Positions 47,592 through 57,001 of a stretch of 64,000 nucleotides of DNA are shown here, in pieces (within the stretch, counting starts at the first letter, position 1; each line of letters begins with the position of its first letter). Made by a program: the position numbers and the translations under genes. Below the pieces are notes generated by a model. It was not told where the DNA came from and did no database searches. It worked only from the letters and a program-made list of their open reading frames with translations. Source of the stretch: Paenibacillus radicibacter (GTDB lineage: Bacteria > Bacillota > Bacilli > Paenibacillales > NBRC-103111); contig NZ_JANQBC010000008.1 in the NCBI RefSeq assembly GCF_024721995.1, forward strand, positions 243,860 through 307,859, written 5' to 3'.

Positions 47592-47726
47592 TTAGTAATT
47601 TTTACGAATGCCTTCAGATGGTTTTTGCTGCCCTGGCATCTTCGCATTCTTCGCTATTACTTCGTCTGCAAACTCAGCATCATGCGCATATTTATTGCCT
47701 TTGTTTTTCTTAAATTTCTGTGCCAT
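47592..47726 (-). CDS. Small basic protein, 44 residues, unknown function
   Basis: ATG at 47726 is preceded by GGAGGGAGA. The product is MAQKFKKNKGNKYAHDAEF...PSEGIRKNY, rich in Lys and Asn with no hydrophobic segment. It lies 26 bp after the patatin-like gene and may share its transcript. The Lys-rich head and Asp/Glu middle recall small spore-associated Bacillales proteins, but I cannot assign a family. Confidence 0.65.
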   Translation of the reverse strand: MAQKFKKNKGNKYAHDAEFADEVIAKNAKMPGQQKPSEGIRKNY

Positions 47727-47752
47727 GCCTCTCCCTCCTTTCCAACTGTTCT

Positions 47753-48694
47753 TTATTGAAGTAAGTGACCACTGAGCTTGTCGGATGGTTCAACTTCTTC
47801 TAAAAATGAAGGAAAGTTTATTGTTGCATGCTGCTCATTCTTCTGCTCTATTTTTAAATGAATATCATGAATCTTCTGTAGGGTGTACAAGTAGCCGAGC
47901 TCAATGCAGCTCTTGCCTTTATTGAAATCGAATGCACTCACCATACCCATGTTAGGTCGAAGCAAGACATCGGCATAGCCTGAAAGTTGCTTCGATTGCT
48001 GAATTAAGTTCACCGAAACCGAACGTGACACGATCTCATAAAGGGAGTTCAAGGGTGTAGTTAACTCATCATCACAGCACAAGTCCACCGCAATGACGAA
48101 ATCAGCTCCTAAAGCACGAACAGTAGAGATGGGACAATTGTCTAATAATCCGCCATCAACTAGTACACGCTCTCCCAAAGTAACAGGAGGAAATAAGAAT
48201 GGGATCGAGCAACTGGCCAGGATCGCATCCCCAACTAATACATCCGAAATTTGCTCATAATCCACTTCTCCATTCCCATTGGAGTGCAGGGAAGCCGAAT
48301 GGAACAATACTTTTTGCGCTTTACGCAAATCAGCGGCGACCAGCGCAATCGGATAACTCAAATCCCGTACCAATCGCTCTTGCGTTTTGAGTAACAAATA
48401 GTCTCGGAACTTCTTCCCCTTGATAAGCCCTTGAAGCTTGACGGGTCTACGTACCACTTTAGCGAACATCGAGCGATAGTTGTAATCCAGATACTTGTCC
48501 GTAAACTCTGGCACCATATCCATCAGCTGTCCAGACGTGTAGCCGCAGGCGTATAACCCTGCAACTAAAGCTCCACAGCTCGTCCCTGCCATACAGTGAA
48601 TAGGAATATTCGCTTCTTCCAATGCTGCTAATACACCAAGGTGGGCGCTCCCAGCGATTCCACCCCCGCCAAAGGCAATTCCGATCCGGATCAT
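47753..48694 (-). CDS. Patatin-like phospholipase family protein
   Basis: This 313-residue protein has the oxyanion-hole motif GIAFGGGGIAGSAHLG at residue 5 onward. The Ser nucleophile lies in GTSCGALVAG near residue 41, and the catalytic Asp in VDGGLLDNCP near 178. Together these form the patatin Ser-Asp dyad of lipid acyl hydrolases. There is no signal peptide. AAGGGTGG precedes the ATG. Substrate unknown; relatives include RssA and YqhO. Confidence 0.88.
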   Translation of the reverse strand: MIRIGIAFGGGGIAGSAHLGVLAALEEANIPIHCMAGTSCGALVAGLYACGYTSGQLMDMVPEFTDKYLDYNYRSMFAKVVRRPVKLQGLIKGKKFRDYLLLKTQERLVRDLSYPIALVAADLRKAQKVLFHSASLHSNGNGEVDYEQISDVLVGDAILASCSIPFLFPPVTLGERVLVDGGLLDNCPISTVRALGADFVIAVDLCCDDELTTPLNSLYEIVSRSVSVNLIQQSKQLSGYADVLLRPNMGMVSAFDFNKGKSCIELGYLYTLQKIHDIHLKIEQKNEQHATINFPSFLEEVEPSDKLSGHLLQ

Positions 48695-48778
48695 GTTCGC
48701 GCCACCCTTCTTGATGTAGATTTACTATTGCTTAATTAACTTTGAAATATTCCCTGTCCTGACCGGTTTGGCCCATGC

Positions 48779-48808
48779 AAAAAAAGCCAACACCACTAGG
48801 CGTTGACT
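48779..48808 (-). terminator. Terminator of the 118-residue gene
   Basis: A 10-bp stem with G-U pairs (AGTCAACGCC/GGTGTTGGCT on the minus strand) and a 4-base loop is followed by TTTTTTT. Confidence 0.8.
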
Positions 48809-48848
48809 CTCCACTTTATTAAGTATGATTAGAAATTAATCTTCGAAA

Positions 48849-49205
48849 TTAATCTTCATTTCCAAGAAGCATAGCAAGTTCAACCAAGATCGCTCTGGAT
48901 TCTACGTTGTTCTTCGCTTCGCGATATAGCTCTTCATAATAAGCACGATTCTCTTGCACGGAAGGAACGTTCTTAATGGATGTATGAGACCATTCGATTA
49001 ATGTATTTTCAGCTTGGATCAGCTCATTGAAAGCTTTGTGAAAGCCGCTGCGATTAACCGCATCTTCCATTTCCTTCTCGCCAATTTCAACACCGTTATC
49101 TTTCATCTCTTCAAGCTTACGATCCGCTTGCTTACTCGTTAACAAAAAATGTTCTTTAGCCGCCATATAATCGATCTGCGCGCGGGCAAGTCTTCTTCTT
49201 TTCAT
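48849..49205 (-). CDS. Uncharacterised helical protein, 118 residues
   Basis: Starts MKRRRLARAQIDYMAAKEHF with AAGGTGATCCT before the ATG. The sequence is charged and almost entirely helical. It has no Cys, signal peptide or membrane segment. A terminator follows. Size and helix pattern loosely recall YlbF/YmcA-type proteins, but the characteristic motifs are not there. Function unknown. Confidence 0.65.
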   Translation of the reverse strand: MKRRRLARAQIDYMAAKEHFLLTSKQADRKLEEMKDNGVEIGEKEMEDAVNRSGFHKAFNELIQAENTLIEWSHTSIKNVPSVQENRAYYEELYREAKNNVESRAILVELAMLLGNED

Positions 49206-49337
49206 AGGATCACCTTCTACTCTTTTTGTATCGTTGTACCATTGTAACAGACTTTGTCAAAAAAACACAGCGTCCACAGCACCTGACATGGTCGGTAAGT
49301 AGTGGATGAGTCTATGAATCTTTGAATCGCGGACAGA

Positions 49338-49365
49338 CATTTTCTAGGCGAGCCGTGCATACCTT
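49338..49365 (+). promoter_or_regulatory. SigE-like promoter upstream of the asparagine synthetase gene
   Basis: CATTTT (49338-49343) resembles the SigE -35 (MATATT), and after exactly 14 bp CATACCTT (49358-49365) resembles the -10 CATACANT. B. subtilis asnO, the closest match to the gene, is expressed in sporulation. Confidence 0.45.
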
Positions 49366-49401
49366 GTTATCATCGCAAAAGCGTAAAGGGGGCTATGAAC
49401 C

Positions 49402-51246
49402 ATGTGTGGCATTACAGGTTGGATTGACTGGAGAAAAGATTTAACCGGGTACCCAACCATTCTTGAAAATATGACAGAAACGCTGTCCTATCGCGGTCCG
49501 GATGCATCCGGTACATGGATCACCCATCATTGTGCGCTCGGTCATCGTCGCTTAAGTGTCATTGACCCAGAGAATGGCGCCCAACCCATGATTCGCAAAT
49601 ACGGGGATCAAATTTTCTCCATTGTGTACAATGGGGAATTGTATAATTTCTTAGAGTTACGCAAGGAACTAGAGGATAAAGGACACATTTTCCAGACGAC
49701 TTGTGATACGGAAGTGTTGCTCTTATCCTATGTGGAGTGGGGACGCGCTTGTGTAGATCGGTTGAATGGAATTTTTGCGTTTGCCATCTGGAATGACAAG
49801 GAACAGTCATTATTCTTAGCTCGCGATCGCCTCGGCGTTAAGCCGTTATTCTATTCGTACCAAAGTGGCGTCTTGTTATTCGGCTCCGAACCAAAAGCCA
49901 TTCTAGCGCACCCTGACTTTAAAGCGGAAATTGCCGCGGACGGGCTGGCTGAAATATTCGCAGTAGGGCCTGCGCGAACACCAGGGCATGGGATATACCG
50001 TAACATGTCTGAACTAAAGCCCGGGCACTTTATGCTGCTGAACCATGAAGGACTCACCACTCGGGCTTATTGGAAGCTGGAGAGTCGTCCACATGAGGAT
50101 GGAATAGATCAGACTGCACATAAGGTATATGAACTGCTCAAGGATACAACGGAGCGTCAATTAATATCTGATGTACCGATCTGTACACTACTTTCTGGTG
50201 GACTCGATTCTTCCGCCTTGAGTTCCTTTGCAGCCAAGCATTTACGCGAAACGAAGAATGAACAGCTGCATACATTCTCCGTCGATTATGTGGATAATCA
50301 GAAGCACTTCCGAGCCAATGCGTTTCAACCGAATTCGGACGCCCCTTGGATTGCTAAGATGACCGAATATCTCGGAAGCAACCATCATTCCGTTGAATTC
50401 GATACACCTGAACTTGTGCAATCGCTGCGTAGGGTTGTTCTTGCAAGAGATACGCCGGGAATGGCGGATGTAGACGGCAGTTTGTTCTTATTTTGCGAGG
50501 AAATCAAGAAACATTCGACAGTTGCAATTTCAGGTGAAGCGGCAGACGAAATATTCGGTGGATATCCTTGGTTTCATCGGGAAGACACGCTTGCAGCGGA
50601 AACATTCCCATGGTCACTAGCATTACCAGCTCGTGTGGATCTACTATCTAACGATCTTGTTCAATGGATTCGCCCACAAGAGTATGTACGCAATCGCTAT
50701 CAACAAGCGCTGAGTGAAGTGCCTCGCCTTGCTGGGGAAACTGCTGTCGAGAATCGGATGCGTGAAATGTCTTACTTAAATATTACTCGCTTCATGCCAA
50801 CACTGCTTGATCGTAAGGACCGCACCAGTATGGCGGTCGGGCTCGAAGTTCGCGTCCCGTTCTGTGATCATCGCCTTGTTGAATATGTATGGAACATTCC
50901 TTGGGAGATCAAAACTTCTGGGGATCGGGAAAAAGGAATTTTACGCAAAGCCTTAAAGAACGTACTGCCTGAAGAGATCTTAACGCGGAAGAAGAGCCCT
51001 TATCCGAAGACGCACAATCCGAACTATCTAGCCGCTGTACGTGATCAGATGCTGGATATTCTCAACGACACCTCTTCGCCGCTACTCCCTTTCATTAACA
51101 CTTCGAAAATTCATGCCCTTGCAAACTCCGATGCCGCATCGTTTAACTTGCCTTGGTTCGGGCAGCTCATGAGTGGACCACAATTGTTCGCTTATCTCAT
51201 TCAAGTGGATATGTGGCTAAGAGAATACAAAATTAGCGTAAGATAA
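49402..51246 (+). CDS. asnB: Asparagine synthase (glutamine-hydrolysing), AsnO type
   Basis: This 614-residue enzyme uses glutamine to amidate aspartate. The N-terminal nucleophile glutaminase domain begins MCGITGWIDW with Cys as residue 2 (position 1 after Met removal). The synthetase domain carries the PP-loop LLSGGLDSSALSSF near residue 263 and the AsnO-like SGEAADEIFGGYPWFH and RKKSPYPKTHNP. The length equals that of B. subtilis AsnO, the sporulation paralogue, better than AsnB or AsnH. GGGGG lies upstream of the ATG. Confidence 0.93.
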   Translation: MCGITGWIDWRKDLTGYPTILENMTETLSYRGPDASGTWITHHCALGHRRLSVIDPENGAQPMIRKYGDQIFSIVYNGELYNFLELRKELEDKGHIFQTTCDTEVLLLSYVEWGRACVDRLNGIFAFAIWNDKEQSLFLARDRLGVKPLFYSYQSGVLLFGSEPKAILAHPDFKAEIAADGLAEIFAVGPARTPGHGIYRNMSELKPGHFMLLNHEGLTTRAYWKLESRPHEDGIDQTAHKVYELLKDTTERQLISDVPICTLLSGGLDSSALSSFAAKHLRETKNEQLHTFSVDYVDNQKHFRANAFQPNSDAPWIAKMTEYLGSNHHSVEFDTPELVQSLRRVVLARDTPGMADVDGSLFLFCEEIKKHSTVAISGEAADEIFGGYPWFHREDTLAAETFPWSLALPARVDLLSNDLVQWIRPQEYVRNRYQQALSEVPRLAGETAVENRMREMSYLNITRFMPTLLDRKDRTSMAVGLEVRVPFCDHRLVEYVWNIPWEIKTSGDREKGILRKALKNVLPEEILTRKKSPYPKTHNPNYLAAVRDQMLDILNDTSSPLLPFINTSKIHALANSDAASFNLPWFGQLMSGPQLFAYLIQVDMWLREYKISVR

Positions 51247-51309
51247 GAAAAGCTCCAATTCGGAGTCCTTTCCACGATGCATGACCCTGCGTAAGCGGAA
51301 GCTTTTCTT
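51245..51309 (+). terminator. Stem-loop after the asparagine synthase gene
   Basis: Perfect 10-bp stem AAGAAAAGCT/AGCTTTTCTT closing a 45-base loop. No T-run follows, so it may stabilise the mRNA end rather than terminate. Confidence 0.4.
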
Positions 51310-51367
51310 GCGATATAGAATTCGATCAGCTCCGCTGATAACTTCTAAATTCTAGTATCTAAATAAG

Positions 51368-51402
51368 ACAGGGCAGCATCCATCGAGGACGCTGCCCTGT
51401 TC
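51368..51402. terminator. Bidirectional terminator between asparagine synthase and rdgB
   Basis: Stem ACAGGGCAGC/GCTGCCCTGT with a 13-base loop lies between the two convergent genes. TCTATTTTA follows on plus and CTTATTT on minus. Confidence 0.75.
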
Positions 51403-51406
51403 TATT

Positions 51407-52063
51407 TTATATGCCAAATGGGTCTGGATATTGTTTAAAGAAAAGTTCTAGTGCATGTGCACGATGTGAAATCTTATTCTTCTCTTCTAATGTAAGCTCC
51501 GCCATTGTCTTATCAAACTCTGGTAAGTAGAACAGCGGATCATAACCAAATCCACCTGTACCGCGAGGCTCTGAGACAATGTAACCCGAGCAGCGACCTT
51601 CTGCTTCAAGTACTGTACTTGATTCAGGAAAAGCAAGTGCCAACGCACTTACAAAGTGTGCGGAGCTAAGCATGACTAGTGATGGATCTTCTTGAGAGCT
51701 TGCCGTGCTTGCCGGATTAAGAAGCGCTAATTCACGAAGCAGCTTCGCATTGTTGTTCGCATCTGAAGATGGAACACCCGCATATCGAGCCGAGTATACG
51801 CCCGGTTCACCATTAAGGCGATCTACGCTTAGTCCTGAGTCATCAGCAAGCACAGGCATGCCGAGGTGATTCGCGATCAATTCTGCTTTAATTCTCGCAT
51901 TCGCAGCAAAAGTATCTCCATCTTCCACAATCTCAGGAAGATTGTCATAATCGGCTAAAGAACGCACTTCCATTCCTCTTGCGCCGAACCAATTCGCGAA
52001 TTCTTGCACCTTACCTTTATTAGCAGTCGCAATCACGACTACCCGCTTCTGCGCCTCATTCAT
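51407..52063 (-). CDS. rdgB: XTP/dITP diphosphatase (non-canonical purine NTP pyrophosphatase)
   Basis: This 218-residue Ham1/RdgB family protein begins VVVIATANKGKVQEFANW and contains LADDSGLSVDRLNGEPGVYSARYAG and GFGYDPLFYLPE, the family signatures. It hydrolyses XTP, dITP and ITP to keep them out of nucleic acids. An insert of about 12 residues (NPASTASSQEDPS) makes it slightly longer than usual. It overlaps rph by one base, as in the B. subtilis gerM-rph-ysnA order. Confidence 0.95.
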   Translation of the reverse strand: MNEAQKRVVVIATANKGKVQEFANWFGARGMEVRSLADYDNLPEIVEDGDTFAANARIKAELIANHLGMPVLADDSGLSVDRLNGEPGVYSARYAGVPSSDANNNAKLLRELALLNPASTASSQEDPSLVMLSSAHFVSALALAFPESSTVLEAEGRCSGYIVSEPRGTGGFGYDPLFYLPEFDKTMAELTLEEKNKISHRAHALELFFKQYPDPFGI

Positions 52064-52812
52064 TATTGGGACACCTTGCCGATATGTGCCGTCACTTCAC
52101 TGCCCAATACCTCTTGTTGCTTCGCGATCATTTCATGAATACCTTTCTCTGCCATCGCAAGTAAGGAATTCAATTCTTCACGGGAGAATGGTGCATCTTC
52201 GCCTGTTCCTTGAACTTCAACGAATTTACCTTCACCTGTCATCACGACGTTCATATCTACTTTCGCGTTCGAATCTTCTTCATACTTCAGATCCAATAAC
52301 GTCTGACCTTCCACAATCCCAACGGATACGGATGCCAAGTAATCCGAAATGGGGATAACAGATAACTTACCGTCTCTTACAAGCTTGTGCATCGCCATTG
52401 CCATTGCGACAAAAGCTCCAGTGATTGACGTTGTGCGTGTACCACCATCCGCTTGAATGACATCGCAGTCTAGCGTAATCGTACGCTCGCCTAATTTCTC
52501 CAATACCACAACAGAACGCAGGGCACGACCAATCAGTCGTTGAATTTCCATGGTACGACCGCCAAGCTTCCCTTTGTTCGCTTCACGTTGGTTACGCGTT
52601 TGCGTTGCACGAGGTAACATGGAGTATTCCGCTGTCACCCAACCGCGACCTTGATTTTTCATAAAAGGAGGTACGCGCTCCTCAATTGTTGCTGTACATA
52701 TCACTTTCGTATCTCCAACCTCAATAAGTACTGAACCTTCCGCATGCTTATTATAATGAGGCGTGATTTTCATTTGGCGTAGTTGATCTGCTTCTCTTCC
52801 GTCTATTCTCAT
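52063..52812 (-). CDS. rph: Ribonuclease PH
   Basis: This 249-residue phosphorolytic exonuclease trims the 3' ends of tRNA precursors. Visible motifs are [11 protein letters not shown] at the start, [21 protein letters not shown], and [21 protein letters not shown] with the phosphate-site residues. It lies between gerM (160-bp gap) and rdgB. Confidence 0.96.
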   Translation of the reverse strand: MRIDGREADQLRQMKITPHYNKHAEGSVLIEVGDTKVICTATIEERVPPFMKNQGRGWVTAEYSMLPRATQTRNQREANKGKLGGRTMEIQRLIGRALRSVVVLEKLGERTITLDCDVIQADGGTRTTSITGAFVAMAMAMHKLVRDGKLSVIPISDYLASVSVGIVEGQTLLDLKYEEDSNAKVDMNVVMTGEGKFVEVQGTGEDAPFSREELNSLLAMAEKGIHEMIAKQQEVLGSEVTAHIGKVSQ

Positions 52813-52923
52813 ATGTAGTCCCTCCCGAATTGAGCCTTTATCGATTGTATATCTTATTGTAACAAACTACGGGCAAAGAGCAAATAACATACCAATTCAT
52901 GGTAAATTGATTGCTCTAAAGCG

Positions 52924-52949
52924 AAAAAAGCGCCAAAATCGGCGCTTTT
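52924..52949 (-). terminator. Terminator of gerM
   Basis: Stem AAAAGCGCC/GGCGCTTTT with a 6-base loop, followed on the minus strand by TTCGC after a T-rich flank. It lies 24 bp beyond the gerM stop. Confidence 0.8.
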
Positions 52950-52972
52950 AGCATGTGAGAAACTTTCAAATT

Positions 52973-54085
52973 TTATGACTTTGTTGCATTTAATACAATT
53001 GGACGTGTAACTGGCTTAGCGTAACTTTTATTGTCCGAGGAAGTAAATTGAACGTCATTGTTCACCATCAATTGTACCTTAGACACATTTGTGCTCTCTG
53101 TTAAAGACAAGATAATGGCATCCAGTGCTTCAGCAGGTGCTTTCCCTTGAGCATTTAAGATCTCCTTGGACAAGTTCACCGTGAGCAGCCCATCACTTGG
53201 CTTCAAATTCATCACGGTCGTCTTCGCACTTACCGGAGAAGTTAGTCCTTTATTGCTATTAGCCCCGTGAATCAATTGCTCCATCACCGCAGCGGGGATA
53301 TCATTCGTACGGGCGACTAGACGTGTGACCGGCACATAATATTTATAGTTGGCATCCGTTTGGTTCATGTAGTAAACCGTAACGGCTGTCGTTTGACCAT
53401 AGTCAACTCCATCCACCTTCTCCAAGTTGATACCTAATGAACGGTTCACTGGAGCATCAAGCGGGAGCTTCGCTTTTGGCATTTGCTTGAGATCTTTGCC
53501 ATCTACTTGGATGGCTACTTTATCGATCGTTGGAAACGAAGTGAGCGTCCAAGCGATCCCTTCAATCATTTTGCGTTCATCAGCTGCATCATAATTGAGC
53601 ACTTCTTTGGAAAATTTAACTGTTGCAACCTTTTGTTTATCAACGGTTACATCCACCTTCGTTCCTTGTGGAAGTAAAGCAGTGAAACCTTTAGGCAATT
53701 GTGCCTGCGCAGGTCCACCTTGAACCATGTACTCCAGTGCTAATTTAGCTGTAGCTGCTGTATTCTGTGCCCCATGCAGGGTAATCGGAGCAACTAAGCC
53801 TTTAACATCCTTCGCATAGACGGTAATTGCGCCTTGTGTTTGAGCTGTCTGACTTTGTGCGGAAGTCGAACTAACGCCAGGACTTGTAAGCGGCTCTTTC
53901 ACTTGATTGCCTTGTGCTGTTGTATAATTCTGTTCCAATTGAGCTGCTACTTGCTGCTCATTACTACCTTGTGGTGGTTCATCGATCGCTTTCTTATCAC
54001 CGAGACCCAGCATCGAGCATCCCGACATCAACATCGCGACTGTTCCAGTTACTGCTACAGAACGAATCCAAATCTTACGTTTCAT
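52973..54085 (-). CDS. gerM: GerM-like spore germination lipoprotein
   Basis: About 370 residues from the ATG at 54085, with AAGGGGGA upstream. The lipobox MSGCS gives a lipidated Cys near residue 22, and a Gln/Thr/Ser-rich linker follows. Two GerMN domains come next (about 80-220 and 235-365: VTVDKQKVATVKFSKEVLNYD; MNLKPSDGLLTVNLSKEIL). GerM supports engulfment and germination at the septum in B. subtilis and lies upstream of rph there too. Confidence 0.9.
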   Translation of the reverse strand: MKRKIWIRSVAVTGTVAMLMSGCSMLGLGDKKAIDEPPQGSNEQQVAAQLEQNYTTAQGNQVKEPLTSPGVSSTSAQSQTAQTQGAITVYAKDVKGLVAPITLHGAQNTAATAKLALEYMVQGGPAQAQLPKGFTALLPQGTKVDVTVDKQKVATVKFSKEVLNYDAADERKMIEGIAWTLTSFPTIDKVAIQVDGKDLKQMPKAKLPLDAPVNRSLGINLEKVDGVDYGQTTAVTVYYMNQTDANYKYYVPVTRLVARTNDIPAAVMEQLIHGANSNKGLTSPVSAKTTVMNLKPSDGLLTVNLSKEILNAQGKAPAEALDAIILSLTESTNVSKVQLMVNNDVQFTSSDNKSYAKPVTRPIVLNATKS

Positions 54086-54267
54086 GTTTATTCCCCCTTC
54101 GCAAATTGAGCCCCGCTGCACGGTTGGCTAGGTAGTACATATATACAAGGATGTTGTCCAATTTATGCCGACTTTTTGTCCCAAAACATGTACAAACTTT
54201 TCGAATCCAGATATACACATCAGGGGAATCTAATTTACAGTGAACATGCGAAGGAGAAGTGAATCTA

Positions 54268-54789
54268 ATGGAATATAGTTTAAACAGTAATAAAGTTGCA
54301 GCTTGTGCGCTTAAGCTGCTTGATGATCGCGGTGTAAAGGTAGAACAAATCGCTGAACTTACCCATTTTTTGCAGCAACAATACTTTCCAGAACTTACAA
54401 TCGAACAATGCATCGAAAGTGTCGAAAGTGTACTTGTGAAAAGGGAGGTACACAACGCCATCATTACAGGAATTCAACTCGATATCTTGGCAGAAAAAAG
54501 ACTGCTGCTACCTGAATTGCAAGATATGATCGTGCATGATGAGGGCTTATATGGCTGTGATGAAGTGCTCGCTTTATCCATTGTGAATGTATACGGTTCG
54601 ATTGGATTTACGAATTACGGGTATATCGACAAAATGAAACCTGGCATTCTTGAGCGACTCAATGATAAAAGTACAGGCGAGACCCATACGTTCCTCGATG
54701 ATATTGTTGGCGCTATTGCTGCCGCTGCCAGCTCGCGTATTGCGCATCGGAAACAAGCGGAGATGGAGTCGCATTCACCTACGTCTTAA
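54268..54789 (+). CDS. Phosphatidylglycerophosphatase A family protein (YutG-like)
   Basis: About 173 residues from the ATG at 54268 with AAGGAG 11 bp upstream. A GTG at 54259 is too close to that site. The PgpA-like core is DEVLALSIVNVYGSIGFTNYGYIDKMKPG...HTFLDDIVGAIAAAASSRIAHR. It is soluble rather than membrane-spanning. This short form occurs in Bacilli in several copies, and phosphatase activity is assumed from family. It converges on the histidine kinase gene. Confidence 0.8.
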   Translation: MEYSLNSNKVAACALKLLDDRGVKVEQIAELTHFLQQQYFPELTIEQCIESVESVLVKREVHNAIITGIQLDILAEKRLLLPELQDMIVHDEGLYGCDEVLALSIVNVYGSIGFTNYGYIDKMKPGILERLNDKSTGETHTFLDDIVGAIAAAASSRIAHRKQAEMESHSPTS

Positions 54790-54794
54790 ACCAC

Positions 54795-54838
54795 AAAAAA
54801 ATGCTGCTTGATGCATTCGATGCACCAGCAGCATTTTT
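54795..54838. terminator. Bidirectional terminator between the PgpA family gene and the histidine kinase
   Basis: Stem AAAAATGCTGCT/AGCAGCATTTTT, with GATGCATTCGATGCAC in the loop, lies between the two convergent genes. Confidence 0.85.
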
Positions 54839-54839
54839 G

Positions 54840-56975
54840 TTAATTCGTATTAATCGGCAGCGTCACCGTAACGACAGTACCGCCATCTTTCGGACTTGCG
54901 ATCCGAATCGTTCCATTGTGCCTTTTGACAATCTGGAATGTAATCATGAGTCCAAGCCCGAAACCCTTCTCCTTCGTCGTGTAGAACGGCTCACCAAGCT
55001 TCTTAATTCTCTCTTGCGAAATTCCAATTCCTTGATCAGCAAAATGGATCGACACATTCTTCTCATCTTCCATCTGCACCTGAATGTGAATCGTTCCACC
55101 ATGTTCCATGGACTCAATCGCATTTTTCAAAATGTTAATGAACGCTTGCTTAAGCTGACTTTCCCCACATAACATATCTGGAATATCAGATACATATTCG
55201 ATCACCAGCTGCACATTATTCATCGTCGCTTGCGCTTGCAAGAGCAGAATCACATTGTTCAGGATCGGCAACAATTCTTTATTGCGAAACATAACATCCT
55301 CTGGCTTTGCTACGAACAGAAGCTCACTAATAATAAAATTAATGCGATCCAGTTCATCTAACATAATCCCAAAGTTCGTCGTCTCGTGTTTCGCGCGCGA
55401 TTGCAACAACTGAATAAAACCACGAATGGTTGTAAGTGGATTCCGAATCTCATGGGCAACACCTGCAGCAAGCTCACCAATCACCGAGAGTTTGTCCGCT
55501 TTACGAATAATATCCTCCGTGTTCTTACGATCCGTAATATCCTTGAATGTCACAACAGCCCCAGTCGTGCGACCCTCTTCTTGTATCGGTGTAATGTCGT
55601 ACTCAACGGGTATGAGTGTGCTATCTTTTTTGTGAAAATAGTACTCTTGCTCCGCGATTTGCTGCGATTGAATCTGCTCCATCCGTGCAAGGAATTGATG
55701 AATGGACAGCCTCTCAACCTCTGGCTCCGTCATAATTCTCGTAAAAGAAGTACCAATAAGTTCACTCACTTCATAACCGAGCATATCTGCCGCAGATGGA
55801 TTACAAAATGTAATATCCCCCGATAAGTCTAGCCCATAAATCCCTTCGCCCGCAGAGTTCAAGATGAGCTGGAACAGCTTCGTCTTCTCTTCAAGTTCCG
55901 AAGTTCGCTCCGCAACGATACACTCCAAGTATTCCATTCGGATTACATTCGAAAGTGCAGTTGCCGTTACATCGACAACGGATTGAGCAAGCGTCATCTC
56001 TGCCTCGGTATATTTGCCCTGCTCTCCCAGACTGACGACAGGAATGGTACCCAGTACTTGTCCCATTGCAACGAGAGGGATCATGAATATGCTCTTAATG
56101 CCAAATTTGCTGCAAGCATCATGATTGGGTCTATGATCTTTGAATACATCTGGAATGAAGATCGCCTTTTTCTTCTGAATCACTTCTTGGAACAGTAAAT
56201 CTCGATTGTAATCCAGCTTAATTTCGCGATGTGTCTCTTTCCAGTCTTCTTCCGTCCAATCACTTTGCTTGCTCATCTTAGCAGGCTTAAACCGTGGACC
56301 AGATATACTCGTAATATCACATAAGTGAACACCGATATTTCGATTATTCACGACTTGTCCCACATAACGGAAGCATGTGCTCAATATTTGCTCGGTTGTC
56401 GAGCAATGTGACAATTCGCGAGTCACGTCGAGCAACAATTGTTTCTCAGCTAATAAGGTTTGGATATGACTGAACTGCTTACCGTTTCGAATCGCTACAG
56501 CCGCCATGTTCACATAAGCTTCAATCGACTGCATTTCTTCATCCGTCAGATTCATCACTTCGCCATAATTAAAAAGGAACACAAGACCGTACAATTCATC
56601 CTCGTACGTAATGGGAAGTCCGAATAAAGATTTGATCTGGAACATTTCAATTGGCCTTGGATCGGGTCTGCCATCAACAGAGGTGTCTGGGATGTAAACA
56701 CTTTTACGCAAATGAACCAAATCCGATACAAGCTGGTCTGTTGCTGGATTTACGAGCATTTCATCCAGTTTTACACCATTAATATGGCCCGGTTTGCCTA
56801 CATAACCTCGAAAAGCACCATCTTCTTGCGGTAAATAAATCCCAACTGAACTCACACGTACGACTTCTGCCGATATCGCTGTCGCTACGGCATCAAGTAC
56901 CGATCTTAAATCCCGATTGGAGTTAATAAGCTGACATATTTGGGCTAATCGTACGTATCTTGTTTGCTCTGACAT
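54840..56975 (-). CDS. Cytoplasmic sensor histidine kinase, GAF-GAF-PAS-HisKA-HATPase
   Basis: This 711-residue protein has two N-terminal GAF domains (about 5-170 and 180-350), a helical linker and a PAS/PAC domain (about 365-485). The phospho-acceptor His lies in GVAHEIRNPLTTIRGF near residue 506. The ATP site has N-box NILKNAIESM, G1 DQGIGIS and G2 GFGLGL. There is no membrane segment, so it senses an internal signal, as sporulation kinases KinA and KinE do. No response regulator is adjacent. Linking it to the sporulation phosphorelay is inference only. Confidence 0.9.
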   Translation of the reverse strand: MSEQTRYVRLAQICQLINSNRDLRSVLDAVATAISAEVVRVSSVGIYLPQEDGAFRGYVGKPGHINGVKLDEMLVNPATDQLVSDLVHLRKSVYIPDTSVDGRPDPRPIEMFQIKSLFGLPITYEDELYGLVFLFNYGEVMNLTDEEMQSIEAYVNMAAVAIRNGKQFSHIQTLLAEKQLLLDVTRELSHCSTTEQILSTCFRYVGQVVNNRNIGVHLCDITSISGPRFKPAKMSKQSDWTEEDWKETHREIKLDYNRDLLFQEVIQKKKAIFIPDVFKDHRPNHDACSKFGIKSIFMIPLVAMGQVLGTIPVVSLGEQGKYTEAEMTLAQSVVDVTATALSNVIRMEYLECIVAERTSELEEKTKLFQLILNSAGEGIYGLDLSGDITFCNPSAADMLGYEVSELIGTSFTRIMTEPEVERLSIHQFLARMEQIQSQQIAEQEYYFHKKDSTLIPVEYDITPIQEEGRTTGAVVTFKDITDRKNTEDIIRKADKLSVIGELAAGVAHEIRNPLTTIRGFIQLLQSRAKHETTNFGIMLDELDRINFIISELLFVAKPEDVMFRNKELLPILNNVILLLQAQATMNNVQLVIEYVSDIPDMLCGESQLKQAFINILKNAIESMEHGGTIHIQVQMEDEKNVSIHFADQGIGISQERIKKLGEPFYTTKEKGFGLGLMITFQIVKRHNGTIRIASPKDGGTVVTVTLPINTN

Positions 56976-57001
56976 TGTAATTCCCTCTGCTTTCCGAAGT
57001 C

